Shown here: one piece after another, positions 35,532-48,595 of the stretch
Layout of the letters: every line of letters starts with the position of its first letter
How positions within the stretch are numbered: the stretch's first letter is position 1
Source of the DNA: Botryosphaeria dothidea
Lineage: Eukaryota > Ascomycota > Dothideomycetes > Botryosphaeriales > Botryosphaeriaceae
NCBI GenBank assembly: GCA_011503125.2
Contig: WWBZ02000001.1
Location: 2,790,001-2,854,000 of the forward strand
Length of the DNA stretch: 64,000 nt
Direction: 5' to 3'
Position numbers and translations under genes: made by a program
Notes under the pieces: generated by a model
What the model was told of the DNA's origin: nothing
Seen by the model: the letters and a program-made list of their open reading frames with translations, nothing else
Databases searched by the model: none

Positions 35532-36410
35532 CAGAGCGTCGCGAGGGAGTCTTTTGGCCTAAAGGTGGGTACGCTGACTAGTCGGCTCAGGGTTTAACTT
35601 CACGAGTCGACCGACCTTTTCGAACAGGGCTAAGCAAGACGCGGGCCTTAGGATGATCGTATGGCGTCCGCCATCGCAAAAGACGCCCCGGCCGCCCTCC
35701 TCGGCCCCTGTGGCTCCCACGCGATAATCCTTGCAAGATCGAGTTTGTCACAAGATAAGTGGGTTCGTATTGCTGTCACTCTGACACGCCAAGGAGCCCA
35801 AGCCCGCAAGCACGGCCGCGCCCTTTGCATCATGCCATGCGCTGCTGCTGCCCTGCGGCGCTGTGAGCACGCTGCTGACGCTGCCGGCCACGGGCGCGAC
35901 AGCCCGCGCACACGGCGGGCGCGCGCGAGGCTTCGAGAAAAAAGAGAACCACGGGCGCTGCAATGCATGCGTGCGCGCCGCCAGGGGCCCCGGCCGCGGG
36001 CGGGCAGGACAGGGCGCGGCAGGGCAGGGCAGGCCCGGGCACAGAAAAAGGCGGCGTCGGCGTCGCTCGCCCGACGGCGAACCGCGCAGCGCAGCCAGCA
36101 GCCAGCGTCGGCGGCCGCCCTCGCGCAGGCGCTGGCGCAGGCTTCCTGTTCGCGCGCCTGCCGTCGCGCGCTCTCCTTGCCTAGTCACTGCACGCCGCCA
36201 AAACAGCGCCAGGCCTGCAGAGCCGCTGCAACTCATCCGGGACTCATCCGTGCCAGCCGCCGAGCACGTTTTCTTCAAGCTCTGCCCACCCACACGCCTG
36301 CGCCCGGCCCAAAGCGCTGACCCGGGTTTCAGAGCTGCAGCACCGTTGGCCCTCGTCCACGTCTTAGACGGCCCCGTTGCCGTGTAACTCTCGAGACCTG
36401 CCGCCTGCAG

Positions 36411-36435
36411 TGCGGTGCGGTGCGGTGCGGTGCGG
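36411..36435. repeat. Tandem pentamer TGCGG x5
   Basis: Five perfect copies of TGCGG in the GC-rich region upstream of flbA, followed by an imperfect copy. Confidence 0.9.
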
Positions 36436-37331
36436 TGGGCTGCGGCTAGGCGGGTGGTCAGACGGCGTTCTAGAACCGCGGCGGGTCGGGTCAGTTCGCA
36501 GGAGGCTGGCGGCGGCTTCGTCGTGGGCGGGCGCTGGAGCGAGGGACGAGCGGTGTTGCACGTACGATATGCAAGCAGCCGCTCGCAGACTGCCCGGGCG
36601 GTCGGCTGTTATGTGTCTCTCGTCCCAGCCGGCCGCAAGCGGGCAGCGTGCTGCAAGCAGAGACGGCCCTGGTTCGCAGGCGCATGGCAGTGGCGGGCGC
36701 AGGCAAGCTGACCTGTCGCATCCGCTGCCGCACGTGTTGCGGCCACACCGCTGCTCCGCCCGCGACGACACAGCAGTGGGGATCGACCTCAGATCTTCAT
36801 CACTGCCCTCGCCATCCCATGCAACCACGTGCCCCCGCACAACCACGTTTTGCGGCCGGGATGCGCCGCCGCTGGCCTCTCAGCCAATGCCCACGCACGC
36901 AGGCATGTTCCTGGCTGCAAGGCCGCCCACCACGCCGGTGCGCGCGGCCAGCGAGCCCTCCGTCTGCCGGCGCGCTGGAAATTACACAGGCCCCATCCCT
37001 TATACTTCCAGCCCGCCCTTCTGCCGCTGCGTGCGTGCCTCGGGTGCCCGCTGAGCTGCATCCGCCCGCCCCGGGAGAGGTGCGGGAGCGAAGAAGGTTG
37101 CCAGAAGGCTTGCCAGTGCCAACGAAATATTCTCCGCACATGGCTCCGCCAGCAGCAACGCGTGCGCGCCGCAAGCAGGCGGGCCCCCGACGCCGACCCC
37201 ACGCTGCGCGCTCAATCCAAAACACTCATGTGTGCGCACCCGAGCCCGAAACGAGCCTGGCAGCGCGCTCCACCTTGGCGACCCGGCGACCCGGCGACGC
37301 GGTGCCTTCACAGCAGGAGCATTGGAGGGCG

Positions 37332-37355
37332 GCGAGCGCGAGCGCGAGCGCGAGC
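37332..37355. repeat. Tandem hexamer GCGAGC x4
   Basis: Four perfect copies of GCGAGC. Just to the left (about 37275-37300) is a second short tandem made of GGCGACCC-like units. Confidence 0.9.
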
Positions 37356-40300
37356 GAAGGAGCCAGCCCCGCGCTGGTGCAATCCGCAAAGCGCATGGCC
37401 GCCGCTTCGAGGCTAGGCGCGGGTGGGGATACAATAGGAGACCGCTAACGCCGAGCGGCCCAGGCACAGGAACACAGCCAGTCCAGTCCACTGCACAATA
37501 TTGCAGGCGTGTACTCGCTGGGTCGAGCACGGGCGCCGACGCAGGCGCAGGCGCGGGCTGCTAGGCATGGTTGGATTGCGTGCGTCTCGGCGTGCAAGGT
37601 GGTACAGCGGAGCCATTGCAGCATCGCGCGTTGATGTCGTCAGTCTGGAGAGGCTCTCTCGGGCAGCGTGCAGCAGTCCCGGACGCTCTCCCTTCCCGAC
37701 GGCGGGCGCGGCGGGTATAAGCCGGGCCTCGATGACGGCTCATTCCCGGGAGGCAGGTCCTTGTCCTTGCTGGCTGGCCTCGTCACGACGCGCCAGACCC
37801 TCGTCGAGATGAGGGGAGCTGCGTCTGCGAGCGCGGATCGCTTTCGAGCCGCCCTGTTGAGCCGTGCCGGACGCCGAGTCAGTCGCAGCAGGCAAGGCCG
37901 AAGCCAAAGCAAGCCTCGCACGTGGCGACGAGGGCAGTTCATTTTCTTACAGGGCCGCTGGTTCGCCCAAATGTGCCAGCAACAATAGCCCAAACGCCTC
38001 CCGTGTGCTGACTAGAGGGCCGGCGCCCCCTCCGACGCGCGCGCTGCTCTTGTTGGGCTCTCGTCGAGTGCGGCGGGTCCCGATAGCGCATCGTTCGATA
38101 TGGCGATCTTGCACCTGCATCTGCTGATTTTTTCGCTCACCGTGTTCGTGAAGGCGCCTCAGGCCTTGTCCGACACGTGCGAGCGGCGCCCATGGCCTGA
38201 CCGGGCCCCGCCGCCTCTCTTCTGCAGGCCGAAATGCCGTCATCCCCTGGCCCGAGCGAAGGAAGATGCCGCTACCGACTCAGTAACTCTCGCATTGCTT
38301 CCCGTTGCAGTAGCCGCAAGAGTCAAAAGGATACCACAGCTCCAACGGCCGACGCACAGAAGCTGGCAGCGACCAGCGTGGCTGCACTGGCCACGTCGGG
38401 GGTCGCAATTGGCGGGCGATTTGGAATTTGGAGCTCTCGGATCGGCCGCGACTAAGTCGAGCACGGCAAGCCAGGGGGGAGGGTTGAATTTTTGCGGCGG
38501 CCTGAATTGAAGTGGTGGCGCATTCCAGCGTCGCGACCGGGCCCAAGGCAAGGACGCAGCACCGCGATGCGCAAGCCGCCTCGAAGCGGCTTAGGCGCGA
38601 GATGGCGCAGGCACTGTCGAGAGCGTGGCAGCAGCGGATGGACAGGCTTGTGCGGGATCGCCAGCCACCTCGTGGCAGGCAGGCACCGCACCGCAGTGGA
38701 AACGCGCAAGAGGAGGCGGCTCCGGATGACGGCATGTGACTGTGCCAGCACCAACACCCAGCGCGAGGCTGGATGAAAATTGGGGGGAGGTGTATATGGG
38801 TGGGCTGGCGGTCCAGGCGGTGGCGGACGGCGGCAGCGTTTCTCTGGTGGGTTTGGTGAAGCGGTGGTACTTGGAGCGTGCCGGCTGGTTGTGGTACGGT
38901 AGCGGTGGTGCGGTGCTCAAGCAGCAGGAGCAGAGCGGCGGCGGCAGCGCAGGACGGCAACGCGGCGACGCGAAACATACTACAGACGCCCCAGGGTCTC
39001 AAAGTCAATCACCCTCCAAGCTTCACCCCCGCTCCGCCCTACGCAAACTGCCTTGAACATGGCCGCGGAAACGGCGTGGCTGACTGCCCGCGGCATGGCC
39101 CTGGGCCGACGGTGGGCAAGATGGCCGCTGCACATTCGTACCCGCCCATCTCTGCTCCACCGACACGTGCCCAACACGTGGCAATTCATTAGCCTTCCGC
39201 CCTCCCGCGTCTTCCAGAAGCTTTTTCTTCTACTACGCCGCAGATGCTGTCGTCGCCAACCCAGAGCTCGTGGCCGCCGTCCCGCTGGATCTACCGCCAA
39301 CGCGAGCCACCAGATCCGCATGTGATCGGACGCGCCGACCGCCTTGCCAAGCACCATTCGCCGTGCCCCACGCGTTCTCTGGACCTCGCTCCGTCCGCCT
39401 TGCTGCTGCGCCGTCCGATTGGCCGTGCGATGCGGCAGAGGAGGCTCTCGGAGGTGAGGTGGTGATGGCGGCGCGCGCGGGGCTGATTGGCTGCCGCTTC
39501 AACACGACCCCTGCTGCATCTCTGGCCCAACGGGTGTGATTTACGAGCCGGACGTCAGCATTCAGCACCGCAAGAACGGTGTCGTCGCTTAACGCGTGGC
39601 CGCCTTCATCTGCACGCCGCCTCTCTCGTCACGCTGCATGGGCCACATTTCGACCAGCATGCGCCCAGCCGGCAACGTCATTCGGCGTGCTGAACCAGTC
39701 AGCTGCTCTGGAGAGGTGCTCGCAGAACCGTAGACAGCAACTGTGTTTGCTCTGGTAGCTGGACGCCCGCTATCCCAGATCCACTGCAGCACAGCAGTCC
39801 AGACCTCGTCCGACGCCTCTGCTGCTGACGCGCCGACGGCGCCGGCAAAAGGGTCTTTCTCAGCGGCCGTCTCGTGGAACGTTCTGATTCGAGCTATCGC
39901 TGCGGCGGCAGAAAGTCGTACGATTCCTCTAGACCCAGGACCAGGTGTCCCCTGCCCCTACCCAGCCCCGTGCAGGCACGGCTGTTTTTCTTCAAACATC
40001 ACCTTCTCCTCACGACCGCCTCTGCCTACTGGAGAAGGCACCGAAGGCCCTGCTTTTAGAGTTGCTCGTCTGCTCGTGAGACGGCAGGTCAAAGCGAAAA
40101 TCAAGCTATCGAGTAGCACTTGTCTTTATAAAGCTGCCGCGGACGCCGGCGAGCCATTGCGCCCGCTGCTTTCTCCGTGTGCAAAGCGGTATGCTACGCG
40201 AGTGGGTGTGCTCACTATGATTGAGAGACGCTAGAGAACCCATTCGCTAATGATCTGGCGGCTTTGCCCTCGTCAAAGCCTCACATAACGAAACTCTGGA

Positions 40301-41450
40301 TTTTCTAGAATGTCGATCAAGCGGGGCAGCCAAGCATGGGGAAGCAGAGACGGCGCCCACGGACTACCCGGAAACACTGCTGAGATCGAGAAAAAGCTTG
40401 TGGCCCTTTGGGGGAAGGCTGGATGCTGGCGTGGCCTGAGTCGCGAGCGGGCAGATCGTCCCCAACCCAGAGTCATCCCATTCCAGATCCCTCAAGGTCA
40501 CAAGTCTTCTTAAGGGCGGAGGGGACGGCTACTGCCGTTGTAGCAGACCGGCCATTTTCCGCGTGTCTCGCGCTTGGAGCGGCCAGCCCTGGTTGGGCCT
40601 TGACAAAAATATTAATATTCTCCCCGTTTCGTCCGTCTAGCACCGACGGTGCCGAGCTCGTGAGGTCCCCCACGTGGCCCAGAAATCTCCGCAATGCCAG
40701 GAAAATCGGCATTGTTGCTCGTATCGGATTCCTTACGGACTTTTTGCGCTGTTTCTTCTTCAGGAGTGGAGTTTCTCGAGCCAGAACCTTGCTGAGAGAG
40801 ACTTGCCTGTGCTGCCCTTGAAAGCCCGGCTTTCCCAAGGATATAGGGCCGATTATGGCAGGATAATAGGATCTGCTCGTTCCTAAGAGCTCGCTCGGTC
40901 GCCTCTATAGTAGATTCCCGTTTCTCGCGAATACACGTAAATTTGTGTACCTCGTAGCCCTCCTAGACGCCCACTGCGTCTGGGCCCGTTTGTTCAACAC
41001 ATCCGCTCCCTGCTCTGCGAGCATCCATAAATGCTTTGTGCGTCCTTCTGCCCGCGCGGTCAGACCGAATAGGCTCCGTCGCTGAAGTCTGTATACAGGG
41101 CACCGTCATGAGCGCATCGCGTTCCTCTTGCTGGTCCGCGAATCACCGAGTCGACCGCACATAGCACACCCTGCGGAGCGACGCATTTTCCACCGCCTGC
41201 TGCTGCGGTCTGATGGCGTACAAAAGGAAGGGTCGCCAGAGGGCGTTGGAGAAGAAGGGGGCCTGATGGGCCATCTCTCGGACCTCACCGTACACCCGAC
41301 TCCGCTTGGCCCTCGACTAAATCTCGCAGCAGAACTGGTGGCTACAGTCGCCCGTTCGGCCTGGTCCCTTTCACGCTGTCCTCCTGAATGCCCCGAGATA
41401 CGTCACGATCTCAGGGACATGCCGCCTTCCGACTCGATCGCATAGCTATG

Positions 41451-44400
41451 GATAGGGACGCGAGGCAATGCTCCGTCCTTGCGTCCTGCACCCGCCCGGG
41501 CATATTTCGTCATACTCAGACGATGGTTTAGGCTTCAAATGAGGCGCTTTGCACTTAGGCCATGTATCTTGCAGCCGAGTAAAAGGGGAAATCACTCCAT
41601 TGCCCCTGATGTGGCACGCCCCGTAATGGTCGCTTTGCGTGCGGCGTTCCTGCATGACTCTATACAGCTTCTCTCAAGATATCACAGATTCAGCCACAAT
41701 CTCCACTGATGGTCCTTGCCCGAGCCTCGTGCCCTTCAGATGTCTGTCGCGGTGGGCCGTCCACCATCTTCGTCAAACATCGTCAAAGCTTTGGATTCTA
41801 TAAAGGTGTAGTGGGCCCCGGATCTAAACCACAACTAACGTCCGTCGCGACAGATCTACACAGCTCCGTGATATGCGCGATAGCAACGAAAAGGGGAGTG
41901 CTCTCCCAAGCGACAGATCTGTTGGTGAGACTGCCGAGGAACTTGCAGGACCATCGGCCCTTTCCCATGGTCCTCCTTTTCAACCCTACCGCGCCTGTGA
42001 AATCAAATCTTGTCCGACGACGCGTATGCTACACTAGGATATGAGGAAGTACCAAGGGCCCTACACCCCGGCATATCAAACTGAAGCAATAGGCTCGCTA
42101 TCTGACTCGCTTGTGCTGATGTTACTTGAAACTGTTTGCACCACTTGAGGGTGGTTGAACATGTACAATCGTTGTTGAAAGCACCAGCAGAAATCGACTG
42201 TCACAGAGTCATCAAGATGAATCTCACATCTATCGACATAGTACACAGTCTTTTCCCAGGGGCTTATCTACGAGCAAATTCGACCAACTCTACACTTGTC
42301 ATCCACCATCGGGCCAAGCGGAAGCATTTCTCGTATTCGTAATCTGGGACAATACAAAATTCTGGTAATGGTATCGATGAGCTAGGCATCTAGATACTGG
42401 AAACAGCAGGACAGCCTGCGCTCTCCCTGTGTCTCAGCACTATATGGCTGAAGTGATGCCAGGTCGTTGGGCAGGCTATGCTCGATGGTAGGCCTACTTC
42501 AAACAGCATATGGGAATGCAATCACAGTATCAAAATTCGTTTTCTCATGAATAGAACCAACGCAAAGCCGAGCCATCCGCCTGAAGACCAGTGGTGGTAA
42601 GAAGTGTAGAAACGCTGTGTTCAAAAAACACATGTCCATCCCTTTCGAAACAAACCCTACTCAAAACGACCGAGAACTCGCTTGAGCTCAAACAATGAAG
42701 TGAGCTGTTCTAAATGGAACGAACATATATGAGTAGATGAGCCACAGCTACGGGTGCCCGCCTGTTGAGACTCTGCACACCTCATGAAGAAGCGCGATAA
42801 CCGCCCGCACGCATCGGCCGGCATCCTTCATGCAGTGATGACGGCATTATCACAGACATTTCAGCTGAATCCACATGTGCGCATGCGAAGGGCTTCAATT
42901 GGAAACGTTCGATCTGACTTCTGACTGAGATTGCCCGGGCCCGTCACATCGGTCCCCCGAGGTACTTGGAGGATGGAGAGGTTGAAGGAGCAACCAAGGT
43001 GAGGGCCAGAAATATTGCGATCATTAAATTATGGTCGAGTGAGGGCACAACGACAGGCCTGGGCGCTCGAAGCACTCGAGTCATTCCCACTGGTAAATTT
43101 CCAGCCACAATTTCCGCCAAGAGCCGCCATGTTCTGCATGCTCTTCTGGCCAACCCGCCGTTTAATCGTCTGTTCGCCGTCTTCTGCAACCCCTCTGGGC
43201 TTGGCGTGCCTGCTATCGACCATCCGCCCCGTCTCATTCCCGTCGTGTCTAGGGCCCGGCACGCAAAGACATCACTCTCGGTGCTGGTTCTGAGTATGTT
43301 AGATTGAGCGTTCTCTGGTGCCAGTTTCTCGTACGTCAGCGGAAGAAAAGACCAGAACGAGGTCACGCAAGCGCACCCCAAAGGGAAGAGAAAACCCCAC
43401 ACAATCCGTGTTTGATAACCGGTGTGAGCATCGATCAGTGGCTGGGGCAGGACGACTTAGAAATCGAGGCGGCAGTTCCACGACGATAAGTTTGCACTGC
43501 ATGGGCAGCTCGACTAGTCGAAAACCCGGGAAAGCTTGTCAACTCCGCATAACGGGCCGATGAGAAAAGAGATGGGGGGGGGGGGGGTGAAGAGAGGCAT
43601 CTGCGGGGGGCGCTAGGTAGGAAGTTGGTCCGCTCCCTGAGGGTGTGGGAGCGTTGCCACTCTACCGCATCCTCTCCGCATAGCCTCCCAGAACACCAGG
43701 GAAGTGGTACGATAGTTACCTCAGTTCTGCGCCTACGGGCTGAGCGGCTAACCTTTGCCGGAAAGGCGCGGGTTGCCGTTCCAGTGGCGGCTCGACTCAT
43801 GGATGTGCTTTTCCTTGGTGCTCAGGGAGAGGGTCCGGGTTTGTTGACCAAAAAAGCGCTCTTCCAGCAGTTGCATTAAAGTGTCAGCTCCGCGCCTAAT
43901 TCACAGCGAAAGGAGAAACTGGTGCCGAAGCTTCCTCAGCGCTACTGCAAGCAAACAAAAGAAAAAGATGTGAGCCCGCGAGCGCACACCGCCACGTGCG
44001 CAGCAGCAGGGAGTCGAGCAAGTAATTGGGATGGGTTACGAGGGGCAATTCCAAGAGTTTCAGTGCAGTCGGATTCGTTTTACGCCATCTGCAACATCGT
44101 GCCACTCCATCTTGTATCCTTCGTGCCCGTTGTATACGCTATCAGCCAGTCCATGTGTCTGTGGTAATGACAACCTCAAAACTCGCGTAATAGTTCCTTT
44201 CCGGCACCGCTTGACTCTGCGGGGAGTGCCAGGGCTTCACGAGCAGGAAAGCTTGATCAAAACAACACGACACACTAACCACCACGTGGCGGGCTAATTG
44301 TTGTAATGGGCAGCAAATGGTCTGGACACTATTGCCACTCACAAATCCGAATCTGGAGCAATGGTTCCGGCCTGCGCCAATCAAGAATCCCGATTTTGTA

Positions 44401-47400
44401 TTGCCGTGCCGTCATTCATATGTTAATATGCTTGACTAATAGAAAGGATGCTCGTATTGCCCTAATTTTTTATTGAATACGATATGGGCAATGTTGCTTG
44501 TTGCAACGATCGTGTAACCAAGCGGTGTGGCATCGACCAAGACTCGTATCAAAGCGTGACCGTCTCACGCTAGTGTCGAAACCAAGGGATTTACCCACCA
44601 TCAATTTTTCCACCCAGAGCTCTCATGGACTCCCTCATGCAATGATGGCACCTTGTTGTTTAGCCTCGTTTCTCCTGATCAGGGTGCCGTTATATTGTGA
44701 TCGCGGGTAGAGTTGAGTACTGATTTCTATTGGACTATCCAGTGCGTACGACATATGTATAATTTGGTTATCACAGCTTTTATCAAACCCCTAGTCGTTT
44801 AGGAGCCTGGCCGAGACCTAGTAAGTATGTAGTGTTCGACGTGAAACTCACACCGAGGACCCCGCTATCATAGTAGACGAGATGCCCACACCGCTTCTTT
44901 TCACCCATCTTTGTATATGAAGGCCTGATATTTGAGTCTCTTTATGTATCAACTTGGACAAGTACACAATGGCAACCACGACATGGGTTATAATGCATCA
45001 TATATAACCATTTCTAGACTTTGAGCAGGCCTTCTATGCTCTTGAGGAGCTGCCTCAGTCCCTAAACCAGTCATTTCTTTCTTGATACCCCACTACTTGT
45101 TTGTGCTAGTATATTAGTTCTTTCCGTCAGCTAGAGGAACCCTTTCAGTCTGTCTTCCAGCTAACCAGAAGCTGAAGCCCTTCTTCTCGTTCTTCATTCA
45201 CATAGTCCGGTCCCACAACTTTTTGTTGGACTATAAACTGTTAGGAGAAACAGGGTCTTATTGTACTAAGGATCAACAGCGAAAATTTGCTAGATAGCTA
45301 CTATATAAGAGGCTGCAGGGTCACCTACCTTCCTCCTCATGCCACTCATCATCTAGTAATGCGAATAATCCATAATTCAACACTTTTACTTTCATGCTGA
45401 CTTTGAGTGGGCCGCTGCGGAGCCGCAGTTGGATGCCTGGTCCGGCATTATCCGGTTCCCCACAGCTATGAACTGTCATAGATATGTCTGGATCACGTCC
45501 AGAAGCGACAGTCTCAGTGTCGTCCACTACATGATAGGGGTAAGTAAAGCAATTCCAACGCTCAAAAGCGTAAGGATTGATCGATAGAATGGACAATATG
45601 GATTCAAGGAGCAGCTACGTTGAAATACCGTTAAAGTCCGTTGGTTTCCGATTCGCCAAGCCATATTCTTGCCATGTTCTTGCCATCGCAGGCTTGCGTA
45701 TCACAAATAATTGCCCATGTCTCCAGATGAAAAGGTGACGTGGAGTACAATATAAGTAGGAGCACTCCATGCGAGAAAGGAAGAGTACACTCATAGAACA
45801 GGAGGCCATCCAATTTGCTTTCTTCGCTGGAGGTCTTGCATTATCCAGCGAACCACTATTGTATGCACTTCAGCAGAACCTCTATTGAGTATGACCCACC
45901 CAATACAAAGAGAAATGGAGTATTCCACGGCAGTACAAGTGGGGAGTCACGAATGCACAAGGAACACTAACAGGGAAATTCCAACACGAGTAGATAGTCA
46001 TACATGTATCCGATTTCATCGTGAGTTCGATCTCACGTCCATATACATTTGCTATCATAGTCTGATGTCATCTGGAACGACTGCGAGGTTTCTCTGTTTG
46101 GAATTATAATGGTACCTCGGTCAATAGTGAGTTCACATGGCAGGTGGAAAGGATCTTGCATTCCTTCCTTCGTAAAAAACACCGTTTCAAATCTACCACG
46201 TTTCCAGACCCAAGGGCAAGAGCTAAATATGAAATATTTTACTACAATGGATTATGTTGATCTGAAAGTCCTGGCTTTCATCTCAGTTCAATAACATAGT
46301 GAGCCTATACATCTGATCGCTCGTGGCTACTAACGAGCGGAAACGATGCACAGACACACCGGATATGTTCATTAAGACGCACATATTGAATATATCACCC
46401 AAAAACTCGAGTAAATGAAGCCTCCTGCCTCGTGGGTCGATTTAAGGGTACCCCTCGACCTTCATTGGACGAAATGGTGGAATAGCATCGCAATGGAACC
46501 GACGAATTTGAAGCTCAGACCGCGTTTGATCAATTCAAAAGGCTTCCGGCATACCTTGGCTCGGACATGTTGTGGCCATATGTCTTTATTTACCGCCCGG
46601 CGGACGCTCAAAAGCAGAGACTACCAGTGGACAGTGAGTCTTTTCAAGCTTATTAAAGCATGCCACAGAAGCTTCATTGATGCAAAGAACAGAATGGCTC
46701 ATTAAGGGGGGAGGGCCATCCGTCATTTCTACTGAATAAATATTGTGAATCAGGAGGCATGGATGCTTATCGAAATCATCATAGTGCTGTTTCACCTTTC
46801 TGTCATTAAGAAAAGTGCTCGTTAGTCGCGAGGCGATGCCACTGATTGTAACGCTTGATATTAAACCTCCTACAGAATTTTCACTAGATCTCCACTTTGC
46901 CTTTATGTTCGGACTCATACTCACTGACATGATGGTAGAGCAGCCAATGGTACAAAAAGCCGAGATTTTGAACGGGTCACAGTCATCCTTTTGGAGAGAG
47001 GTCAGAACAAACATCTGCACTTCCGTGCCAATGCTCAATTTCATAAGAACTCTTAACTTCTCTATGGAAGTCCACGGCGTAGCAACCCAATGTTTGTATC
47101 GGTGCAATGCAAGCTACTACCAACAGGCGGCCGAGGGCGCCATGACATGGTGGAGTCTTCTCCTGACCATGAGCGGATAGAACATGAGTGAAGAGGACTA
47201 CGCAATGTATGTCTTTTGACAGACAATACATATATACGGCAACATGTACATGGGCCCGAAGCTAAGTGCCTCCTCAAAGAATTCCCTCACACAATATTTG
47301 TGGATTCGATGGGACTACCTTGCAATGTCACCCTACTTTCCAAGAATGAGCTTTCTATACTCATATTCTTTTCCTCTTGCCATATATCTTCGCCGAGACG

Positions 47401-47470
47401 GCCCCAATGCTCACGGGCCATCGCGACCGCGATGAGCAGTAAAACAGGTGTGCTTAGAGGATGGAAACTC
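41451..47470. other. More AT-rich gene desert, possibly decayed sequence
   Basis: From about 42 kb to the 3' end of the COX18-like gene the sequence is AT-richer and all frames carry frequent stops. A few stretches look protein-like for 40-60 residues (for example around 46500-46655 plus), but none can be extended with credible splice sites or named. This fits old decayed genes or mobile DNA, though no terminal repeats, transposase or reverse transcriptase motif was found. Confidence 0.45.
43574..43587. repeat. Poly-G run of 14
   Basis: Fourteen consecutive G residues, flanked by purine-rich DNA. Length is likely to vary and to be error-prone in sequencing. Confidence 0.9.
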
Positions 47471-48595
47471 TTAACGTTTGGCTTTTTGAGCCGGTTTTGG
47501 ATTGTACATAACAGAACGTCTGCAGGGCCTCGGCGGCATGACGAGGGGGTAGAACTTGTCCAAGTAGAGATGTGAGAGATAGGCAGACATCGTACTTGCG
47601 GCCCAATAGAGCAAAATACCGGCAGGCAGTTGCAGTGTCAGCGGGCCTATTGCCAGGGCTCCAGTCATGAGGACACGCTTGAGAATGATCCCAGCCGGCT
47701 TCTCCTTGCCTTCGCCCGGGGGTTTGGAGCCGCGGTAGAGAGTGGCCATAGTGAGCCCAGAGACCAGGAATGGAAGGATCATGTTGGGGTCAGCGAGCAT
47801 GAGATTGGGAAACCACAGAGCACCCTCGGTGGCGAAGGAGGGTTCAATCCAGTTGCTCAGAACAGCGCTGTCCGGCACCGGACTAGGTAGAGATGTGGTT
47901 CCTTTCAATTCGGCAACGGCATCTAGTGTATCAAGAGGGACGTCTGAAGCTTGAATGGCACCGGCATCCCCTCCAACTTTGGACGTCTCTGACGAAGAAG
48001 AGCCGGTGCCAAAGATCAAACCCCACAGCCCACTCCTGCAGCCGGCCATTCGGCGTATGACTTCAGCGACGGCGATAAAGACAGGAAAACCAGCGATAGG
48101 TAGCATCTGCCTCCAGCGCTCGGCTCTCCAGCGCCTCCTCAATTGGTAGCCGTACTTGGTCATGGCAAGCTTGGCTTTGTCTCGTGCTACACGGGCTCCC
48201 TTATCGTAAAAGACCCGATGACACTTGTGTTTTATGGCCATGGAATATGCGTAGTTGAGTGGTATGAGGGCAGCGTTCTGCTGCTGGGCTTTGCGGGCGG
48301 GAATCTGGAGCCAGGGCATGATGACAAGGCCACGGATGACGACGGCGCCGGCGGGAATGGCGACAGCCCATGAAAGGCCGCAGTTGTGGAGAATCTCGAA
48401 CATGCCCCAGAATACGTTTAGGAAGGCATCCTCCATGACTGGAGGAACCTGTGCATCGGCGGAGGAAAGGCATCGCGTCGAGGGTAGGTTCAGGCTTCGG
48501 CGCGGGCGATTTTGGTAGATGTGAGAGCGGAGATTGGGCAGCAGACCCAGGAGGGAGCGGGAATTGAGGCCCACTACGACGCTGCGAGGACGCAT
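47471..48595 (-). CDS. COX18: Mitochondrial inner-membrane insertase, COX18/OXA2-like
   Basis: A single exon of 374 residues from ATG 48595. This start gives MRPRSVVVGLNSRSLLGLLP followed by more Arg/Ser and no acids, an ideal mitochondrial presequence. The frame stays open to an upstream ATG at 48880 (469 residues), which would bury the presequence and is less likely. The YidC/Oxa1 fold is seen as a first membrane span (LSWAVAIPAGAVVIRGLVIMP), a basic matrix loop (YGYQLRRRWRAERWRQ), a second span (MLPIAGFPVFIAVAEVIRRM), and later spans (MILPFLVSGLTMATLY and a final TLQLPAGILLYWAAS). The family inserts subunits such as Cox2 into the inner membrane. COX18 is preferred over OXA1 by size and sequence feel, not by alignment. 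Confidence 0.82.
   Translation of the reverse strand: MRPRSVVVGLNSRSLLGLLPNLRSHIYQNRPRRSLNLPSTRCLSSADAQVPPVMEDAFLNVFWGMFEILHNCGLSWAVAIPAGAVVIRGLVIMPWLQIPARKAQQQNAALIPLNYAYSMAIKHKCHRVFYDKGARVARDKAKLAMTKYGYQLRRRWRAERWRQMLPIAGFPVFIAVAEVIRRMAGCRSGLWGLIFGTGSSSSETSKVGGDAGAIQASDVPLDTLDAVAELKGTTSLPSPVPDSAVLSNWIEPSFATEGALWFPNLMLADPNMILPFLVSGLTMATLYRGSKPPGEGKEKPAGIILKRVLMTGALAIGPLTLQLPAGILLYWAASTMSAYLSHLYLDKFYPLVMPPRPCRRSVMYNPKPAQKAKR

Larger units (their letters stand above)
35532..41450. other. GC- and CpG-rich gene-free region upstream of flbA
   Basis: About 6 kb is rich in CpG and in short direct repeats. Many overlapping open frames (up to about 266 codons) occur on both strands at once, in different frames, with biased Arg/Ala/Pro/Gly composition; this is what GC-rich non-coding DNA gives. 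No frame shows a known domain, conserved motif or credible splice chain. The part next to 35531 must hold the flbA promoter and leader. Confidence 0.55.

Noticed and set aside
36377..37530. Several overlapping open frames of 140-266 codons on both strands
   Set aside because: They overlap each other in many frames and have Arg/Ala/Pro-rich composition typical of GC-rich non-coding DNA.
45321..45596. 91-codon minus-strand open frame
   Set aside because: Starts at a non-ATG codon and has no recognisable features.
46015..46040. T-arm-like palindrome around GAGTTCGATCTC
   Set aside because: The loop length is wrong for a tRNA and no acceptor, D or anticodon arms surround it.
46499..46654. Protein-like plus-strand patch beginning DEFEAQTAFDQFKRL
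   Set aside because: It looks coding for about 50 residues, but a stop lies just upstream and no credible exons join it. Kept only as part of the decayed-region remark.
46586..47107. 173-codon minus-strand open frame
   Set aside because: It has no ATG at its start and no recognisable family; the stop-dense neighbourhood gives no splice chain.
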